From: Tillus elongatus
Lineage: Eukaryota; Arthropoda; Insecta; Coleoptera; Cleridae
Length of the DNA stretch: 64,000 nucleotides
Assembly (NCBI GenBank): GCA_964006375.1
Contig: OZ023269.1
Span: 64,228,029 to 64,292,028 of the forward strand
Direction: 5' to 3'
Below the pieces are notes generated by a model. It saw only the letters and a list, made by a program, of their open reading frames with translations, was not told the DNA's origin and made no database searches. Shown here piece after piece: positions 57,263 through 64,000 of the stretch; position 1 is the first letter of the stretch; each line of letters begins with the position of its first letter. Made by a program: the position numbers and the translations under genes.

Positions 57263-58941
57263 CAGCCCAGATACAAGACTTGACAGACAACCCAGGCATG
57301 TTACCAAAGAAATTAGGCACAGCATACACTGAGACTAGCAACTGGAATCTGATACACATACATGACTTGACACAATTACATAGAGACTACAACCAAATAA
57401 AAAGACACTACGCAAATACAGTTACCTTCATGACAAAAGATTACCATTCTGAATATCATAATTTCATATTAACATTGAATTTCACCATAGATAATGTAGA
57501 CGATATATTTTATAGGATTTTTCGGAATAGCAATATTATTAATAGACGAAAACGTGGCCTAATAAACGGACTAGGTTCTATATTTAAGTCAATCACGGGG
57601 AATCTCGATTCACAAGATGGGGAACGCATTCAACAAGCATTAGAAGTCTTAACGACAGATCAAAATAAAATTCATGAACTTTTTAGGTCTCAAAATTCAA
57701 TCATGCTTGAGGCAATAGTCGAGTTTAATAACACGATAGTAGGATTGAGTCATAACCAAGGCACGATAATAAATAGGATAAATGAATTAGGTAATACAGT
57801 AGAAAGCCTGCGAAGTGAACAATTAACTCACTATCATCGCATCAAGATCCTAGAGTTACTCATGCAGCTAGGACAATTATTAAACAATATTCAAGAGATA
57901 GCACTAACAACAGAAAATGCCATCACCTTTGCAAAATTAGGAATCTTTCACACATCCATACTAAAACCAACATTTATAATAAAAGAAATCAATAAAATCC
58001 AAAATTATGCATCTAATGCTAAAGTAATAACAACCACTGATCTAAATCTATACGAAAAAGTATTTAAAATAAAAGCCGTCCAAAACAAATTCAAAATTAT
58101 ATTTCAAATACAAATACCTCTGGTAGATGAATCAGAATATGATTATTATCAATTATATACATTACCTGTCCCTAGAAAGACACACCTTTTTACCATGATA
58201 CTTCCTAGAACCAAATACCTTATCCTAAGCAGTAAACAATATGCCTATCGTAATGAAGAATGTCAAAATTTAAAGAACCAAATATATTTTTGCAAAGACG
58301 ACAATCCAACAACCATGAATGATCAAAACCCATGTGAAATAAAGCTAATAAAATTTCAGAAACCTATTAACAATTGTAATCAAGAAGTAATCAAAATTAA
58401 CAGAACCACAGTTTCGAGATATGGAACCAGTCAGTATATAGTTATAGCACCCGAAGAAACTAACGCCAGAATAACTTGCAAGGAACAGGAGTGGACCAAC
58501 ATCATCAAGGGTACAAAATTAATCAACCTGCAACCAAATTGCCAATTAACTATAGGCAACAAAAATTACAAGACCGGCCCAGCAACAGCAGAAACACAAC
58601 AACTATTCAACCTGCCTACACTATAAACCCCCATTCAAGAAGATCAACCAAATCCAGGACCAGTACCCGAAATATCATTAGAAAACGTACAGCTACACAA
58701 CATCAATCAAATCCAACACCAACTTCAAAAAATTAAACAAAATATACCAGGACCTATAACAATACCAATCCATCACCTGAGTATATGGACCATATTACTG
58801 TACATAGCTGTCTTAATAACCATCACAACGATAGCCGTCCGAATGGGGTTGAAGAAACGAAGAAACCGCAAGGAAGATAAAAGAACAAAAACAGGAACCA
58901 CCGAGTCCGGATTTCCGTTGAAAATCCGGAACGAACCATAG
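57243..58941 (+). pseudogene. env: E3 Env, baculovirus F-like fusion protein, one stop
   Basis: The env frame is open from the acceptor to a TAA at 58624-58626, then on to TAG at 58939. The nominal start at 57280 is TTG, so splicing must supply the ATG. Features: ectodomain, a furin-type site with fusion peptide (RRKRGLINGLGSIF) about 90 residues in, then GNLDSQDGERIQQALEVL, the heptad-rich domain, several paired Cys (CKDDNPTTMNDQNPC), and after the premature stop a transmembrane segment (LSIWTILLYIAVLITITTIA) with a basic tail (LKKRRNRK). It would mediate membrane fusion of infectious particles. This copy would end before the membrane anchor. Confidence 0.88.
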
Positions 58942-58950
58942 CTTCGTCTT

Positions 58951-58963
58951 CAAAAAGGGGAGG
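58951..58963 (+). promoter_or_regulatory. E3 polypurine tract
   Basis: AAAAAGGGGAGG directly before the right LTR. Confidence 0.8.
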
Positions 58964-59378
58964 AGATAAATGGAGCCCAAACAATGGCCCATTATAATAC
59001 AATGTCGCCTTCCCACGGTAAGAACCGCTGAGTCAGCCGCCGTCTGAACGGAGCCAAGAACTTGTAGGTCCAAAGTGCAAGTAGAACGGAATATCACTGT
59101 GAGAATCAACATCAGCAGATTCCTTGTGATCCAGAGACAATAGTGCCACGCCTGGAGGAAAGACTATAAAGAGGCTAATCACAGTGGGAGAACCGTTCAT
59201 TCTTGTTCCGAGTTAGTCCTTCGCACATCGAGTGCTGAGACTTTAGATCACATGTAGGTTGATCGTCTTACTTTTAGTATTATATATTATTCATTTTTTC
59301 TTGTAATTAAGTATTGATTGTTCAAAGTATTAAATAAATTATTTTAAAAAGTCAAACGTCTTAACCGTGAAGTTAAGT
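58964..59378 (+). repeat. E3 right LTR
   Basis: 415 bp. An 8-bp deletion relative to the left LTR after TTTTTTCTTGTAA; otherwise almost identical by eye. Followed by CGCG. Confidence 0.9.
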
Positions 59379-59444
59379 CGCGCTCTATTTTTCAATTCAC
59401 CCTGTAATACTTAACAACCATTATTTGTTCATGTATGTTGTGTA

Positions 59445-60632
59445 ATGATAAGAGATAGATCGCCTATTAGGAAAAGAGAACCTATATTAGAATTAGAGGA
59501 AGACAATTTTAATCAATTAAGTTTAAATAATTTAGAAATGGCAAATAATCACATTGCCGAATTTTCACAAGCTGCTATCATGATCCCCGAATATTCCGGT
59601 GGACAGAAGCATCTTGCTTATTTTATTAAACAATGCGAACTTTATATTACTAGTTATAGAAGGCCAGAAGCCGAAACACACGCAAATCGAATGTTACTAG
59701 AATTTATAAAAGCTAAAATCACTGGTAACGCTCGTGACGTGTTAATTAGTTTAGAAAACCATACATGGGAAAATATATAATTTGCTTTAAAAAATCAGTT
59801 TTCAGACCCCCGTTCAGAAAATCTTTTATTTAATGATTTAAATACTAGTTTTATGACTAAATCACAAACTATTCAGGAATATTTCAATTTAATTTAAAAA
59901 AAGCTAAAAATCTTAATTGAACATGTAGACATGCAAGATTTAGTAAACGATGTAAAAACTTATAAGAAAGAATTTTATCAACAAAATGCAGTGGCAGCAT
60001 TTAAAGCGGGTGTAATAGAACCTTACTTCTCACATCTTAGATTAGTTAGTGTTAATACTCTTGATTCACTTATGTTAGAATGTAATAGAATAGATAACGA
60101 GATTGTACAGTCGAATTTCATTAATAGCCTGAGAAACAAAAATAATACGAAAACAAACCATAACACACCTGTACAACATAGACAGACGTATACCCAAAAA
60201 CCAATATTTCCAGCATTTCCCCAAATTTACAACAAACCACAACAAATCACACAACAAAGGCAACCGTTTCCTTCTCAGCCGATTTCTAACATAAGACCCG
60301 TTCAAAACTTTAATAAAAATATACAACACGCTCCAACACAATTTAGTAGAGGAACGACACCCATGACAATAAGCAACCAAACTCCCTTAAGAAATACACG
60401 ACAAATGCCCCAAAGAAATCACTTTATACCCCAATCTAGGCCCACGTTTCAACATCAAGAACTCTTTAACCAAGAGGACCTACCACTAGATCATTCTGAC
60501 GAATACCCTTATGACGACCAACCCTCTGACGAAAATATAGAGCCACTAGAATTTCCTGAACCAACTGAAACTTTTACAAATTACAACACCAATCCAAATC
60601 GGGATTTTCACGAAACAGCCTCGGAAAACTAA
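59445..60632 (+). pseudogene. gag: E4 Gag, two in-frame stops
   Basis: Starts at ATG 59445 (MIRDRSPIRKREPILELEED). IPEYSGGQKHLAYFIKQCEL is the errantivirus capsid start. In-frame TAA codons lie at 59778 and 59895; the frame is otherwise unbroken to 60632. The C-terminus is Gln/Asn/Pro-rich without zinc knuckles. It stands about 65 bp after the right CGCG of E3, so its leader was split by that insertion. Confidence 0.85.
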
Positions 60633-63600
60633 TCTATTTAGATATAAATAATATTGTTAATACCCCTAAATTACCGTTTTTTGTCATACCAAGTCTAAAT
60701 TTAAAAGTATTGATTGATTCCGGAGCGTCAGATAGTATCATAAATCCAGGACCGGCTTACTAGTTATTTAAAAAATTTATTTATAAGGAACCATTTTCAA
60801 TGAAATCAGTTAACCAGATAACCCATGGTGAAGACAACGTAAGGTATCCTATTTTACAAGAATTTAATATTAATTACCAATTTCCAATGCGTGTCATGCA
60901 ATGGCACCATCGATTTGACGCGCTTATAGGATCAGCTCATCTTACAAAATTAAAAGGAAATATCGATTATAGTAAACAAATTTTAACTCTAGGAAACCAA
61001 AAAATACCATTTTACCTTGAAATTAATCCACTGAATTTTACACCTTTCAAACAAATTTGTGAAAATTATGTATCAGTCCCTGTAAATATAGAAAAAGGCA
61101 CAGTAGTTTTACAACGTATTGAAGAAACAAATGTTTTAATTTACGAGTCAATAGCTGAAGCAAAAGATGGATATTGTAGAGTGCCCATAATAAAGAAAAA
61201 TCCAAATTCAAAATTTGTAGAAATACATTTTCAGGAACAAATAGATGTCGATCCATTACAAAATTACTCTGACGAACTACCTAAAATTTCAAAACATTTT
61301 GATGTAACAAAAGTTTTAAGAACAGATCATTTAAATACAGAAGAATATGAAAAACTTATTAATTTGTGTCGAAAGTATAATGATATTTTTTATCATGAAG
61401 ACTCAGATCTCTCTTTCACCAATGCAATTAAACATAAAATAAGAACTAAAGACGATGAAGTTGTTCACACGAAATCATACCGGTACCCTTTTCATTTACG
61501 TGAAGAAGTCCAAAACCAAATTCAAAAACTCTTAGACAACAAAATAATTAGACCCTCAATATCACCCTACTCAAGTCCGATATGGATTGTCCCGAAGCGT
61601 CAAGACGCTTCTGGAAAAAAATGGCGCTTAGTGATCGATTATCGTAAACTTAACGAGAAAACGATCGATGACAAGTACCCATTACCTCGCATCGAAGAAA
61701 TTTTAGATAATTTAGGACGCTGCTCTTATTTCACGACTCTCGATCTAGCACAAGGATTCCATCAAATTGAAATGGATCCTGGCAGTATCGAAAAAACAGC
61801 GTTCTCCGTAAATAATGGCCATTACGAGTGAATCCGAATGCCGTTCGGGTTGAAGGGGGCTCCCAGTACCTTTTCACGCCTAATGGATAATGTATTAAAG
61901 CCATATTTGTACAAGTTTTGTTTCGTGTATATGGATGATATTGTTATCTTCTCGAAATCCCTTCAAGAACACCTTTGTCACGTAAAAAATATATTTGATA
62001 AGTTAAAAGAGTGTAATCTAAAAATTCAGTTAGATAAGTCAGAATTTTTGCGTAAAGAGGTCGAATTTTTAGGCCATCTGGTCACTGTCCGTGGGATCAA
62101 ACCGAACCCATTAAAAATAACTGCCATTCAGAATTATCCAATACCAAAGACAAGTAAGGAAATAAGAGCATTTTTAGGATTAACAGGCTATTATAGACGC
62201 TTTATTCCAAATTACGCTAAAGTAGTATTCCTCATCAATAAATATTTAAAAAAGGATACCAAGATAAATATTCACGACCCGGAATACGTTGACGCATTTC
62301 AAAAAATAAAAGAATTAATTACAAATTCTCCTGTCCTGAACTACCCCGATTTTTCTAAACAATTTCATTTAACCACTGACGCAAGCAATATAGCTATAGG
62401 TGGAGTATTGTCACAAAATAATAAACCAATTGCGTTTTACTCAAGAACACTAAATTCAGCCGAGAGAAATTATTCGACCATTGAAAAAGAGTTATTATCC
62501 ATAGTAGAAAATACAAAACATTTTAGACCATATCTCTTTGGACAAAAATTTGTTATAGAAACTGACCACAAACCGCTTGTTTGGCTATTTTCAATTAAGG
62601 AACCAAACTCACGGCTAGTTAAATGGCGACTAAGATTAGAGGAATTTAATTACGAGATAAAATACAAGAAAGGCAAAGATAACGTAGTGGCTGATGCCTT
62701 ATCGCGAATCGAAATTAACGCGATTGAAGACGACTTTGACCTGGAATCAATAATTAATAACGTAGACACTGACGAAGACAGAGAAAGAGAAATAATTAAC
62801 GAACTAGAAAACGACGCAAACAATGCCTCTACTAGCACGACTAATAAGCTACCTGGAAGCAATGACTCACAGACACAACACTCGTCTGCAGAAAATCCAA
62901 TTTTCAAAATACCTATATCAGAAAATCCAGTCAATTATTTTTCCAGACGAATAATTTTAGATTACGGACCAAAATATGACACACGCAAATTAAAAATATT
63001 TAAGTTTGAAACAATACATGTAAAGGTTCAACTCAATTACGAATTGAGACAAATAAATGACTTCTTGAAACAATTTATTGATCCAAAATTCACTTACGGA
63101 ATTTTCTGTAAACATGATAGACTATTCAAATATTTCACTGCTGTTTCTTCAACATTATTTAATAGTTCTGTTAAAATAATAAAATCTAACGAATTTTTAC
63201 AAGACGTTGAAAACCAAGAAACTCAACAACAAATTATAGACGAATATCACACACGAAACCACAATGGCATTAACGAGACTTATCAACATTTAAAACAAAA
63301 ATATTTTTGGCCTAATATGAAAAATTATATAAACGCTTTTATTAATAAATGCTCAATTTGCCTTCAGACAAAATACGAAAGAAATCCGTACAAACCACCA
63401 TTTTCAGGTCCCCTTCTAGCTAAACGCCCTTTTGAAGTGATACACATTGACACCTTCAGTTTCGATAATTGTAAATTCCTAACTATCATAGATTTATTCT
63501 CCAAATATGCGCAGGCATATTATATAACTGATGGATCCGCAATTACCGTGTTAAATAAACTTAGACACTATTTTTCCCATCATAATCATCCCCTAAAAAT

Positions 63601-63988
63601 AGTAGCTGACGCTGGCAAAGAATTTTCGAATACTACCCTTAAAGAATACTGTAATTTATTTAATATTAATCTTCACATAACAACCCCCCAAAATCCTAAC
63701 TCAAATTCACCAGTAGAGCGACTGCACTCAACTCTTGTAGAAAAATTGCGAATTCTTAAATTACAAAACCCACAAGAGAGGCCTGCAACCCTAATGATAA
63801 CAGCAACCCTTATTTACAACCAGTCCATTCATTCGACAACTGGGTATTCACCTTTTACATTACTATACGGCCCCTACGACGACTTACCAACAGTCACACC
63901 TGAAACTACCCTTTACGAAGAATACAATAACAATAGGCTCAAAGAAATAATGCCTTTCTTCGACAGTGTATACAGAAACAAAAAGTAA
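60629..63988 (+). pseudogene. pol: E4 Pol: protease, RT, RNase H, integrase (stops only)
   Basis: -1 frame relative to gag. Protease LKVLIDSGASDSIINPGPAY is followed by TAG at 60761. RT has [36 protein letters not shown] and NNGHYE, then TGA at 61829 where related elements carry Trp/Tyr, RMPFGLKGAPSTFSRLM and an intact VYMDDIVIFS. RNase H is HLTTDASNIAIGGVLSQ to VVADALSR. The integrase has HTRNHNGINET and CSICLQTKYE, and DDE residues in IHIDTFSFD, VADAGKEFSN and SPVERLHSTLV. A TAA at 63986 may be early. There are no frameshifts. Env would lie beyond the window. Confidence 0.92.
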
Positions 63989-64000
63989 GTGGAGACAAAA

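Larger units (their letters stand above)
51874..59378 (+). mobile_element. Complete errantivirus (env-bearing Ty3/gypsy, E3), nested in the E4 leader
   Basis: 7505 bp, flanked by CGCG. LTRs of 423 and 415 bp are nearly identical except for one 8-bp deletion. It has a tRNA-Ser-type primer site, gag, pol in the -1 frame, env and a polypurine tract in the order of 17.6/297/ZAM-type elements. It is young but carries a TAA in RT (54681), a frameshift (about 55005), an altered RT active site (YMND) and a TAA in env (58624). Confidence 0.93.
51316..64000 (+). mobile_element. Errantivirus E4, interrupted by E3, right end outside the window
   Basis: Left LTR at 51316, leader with donor at 51780, E3 inserted at 51874-59378, then gag and pol to the window end. 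It entered the TA tract first; E3 came later, so E4 is the older of the pair. Confidence 0.8.

Noticed and set aside
57280..57282. TTG as env start
   Set aside because: The frame is open upstream to a good acceptor, and a leader ATG exon is in phase.

Overview
The window is AT-rich eukaryotic nuclear DNA. It is most likely from an arthropod, probably an insect: it holds env-bearing Ty3/gypsy elements of the errantivirus type, a TATA/TCAGT promoter pair, GT-AG micro-introns, a tRNA-derived SINE, mariner- and pogo-like transposons and Polinton/adintovirus-type remnants. I cannot name the species. I found no rRNA, no CRISPR array, no bacterial operon and no tRNA gene apart from the tRNA-like SINE head. 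Almost everything is mobile or viral in origin, and much of it is nested.

1-6.5 kb: a decayed virus-like block on the minus strand, with a protein-primed type-B DNA polymerase broken by several small indels and an unrecognised partner ORF, followed by a short acidic repeat ORF. A plus-strand five-exon acidic micro-gene ends the block. 6.7-8.6 kb: a DNA repeat ('Rep-A', my label) with inverted ends and an internal (TA)n tract. Related copies lie at 16.8-17.2 kb and 47.5-48.5 kb. 9.5-10.4 kb: two intact small minus-strand ORFs behind a TATA/initiator pair. 12.0-12.35 kb: a SINE with an 11-bp target duplication.

13.9-16.65 kb: a second virus-like remnant (small structural-type ORFs and a DDE integrase), split by the most interesting object in the window. 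This is a 1.3-kb insertion with a 14-bp target duplication, made of about 303-bp tandem units that each carry a hammerhead self-cleaving ribozyme, i.e. an animal retrozyme. 18.5-21.65 kb: a DNA transposon with TTAA-flanked ends and a nested LINE fragment. 24.5-25.3 kb: a short mariner-type element that keeps only the DNA-binding half of its transposase.

27.9-38.3 kb: a third virus-like remnant on the minus strand (KilA-N gene, polymerase N-terminus, an unrecognised ORF). It is split by a complete 7.4-kb Ty3/gypsy element with 1391-bp LTRs and an ATAA target duplication. 39.7-46.3 kb: an old degenerate errantivirus, itself hit by a second inverted-repeat ribozyme-type insertion with a 14-bp target duplication. 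46.7-50 kb: a pogo/Tigger-type transposase pseudogene (minus), interrupted by Rep-A.

51.3-64 kb: two nested errantiviruses. The outer one (E4) entered a (TA)n tract at 51.3 kb and runs off the right edge. The inner one (E3, 51874-59378) is complete, with near-identical LTRs and a CGCG target duplication, and sits in the E4 leader. Both leaders carry a short upstream ATG exon ending in a GTAAGT donor. In E3 the matching acceptor near the end of pol would give env its signal peptide.
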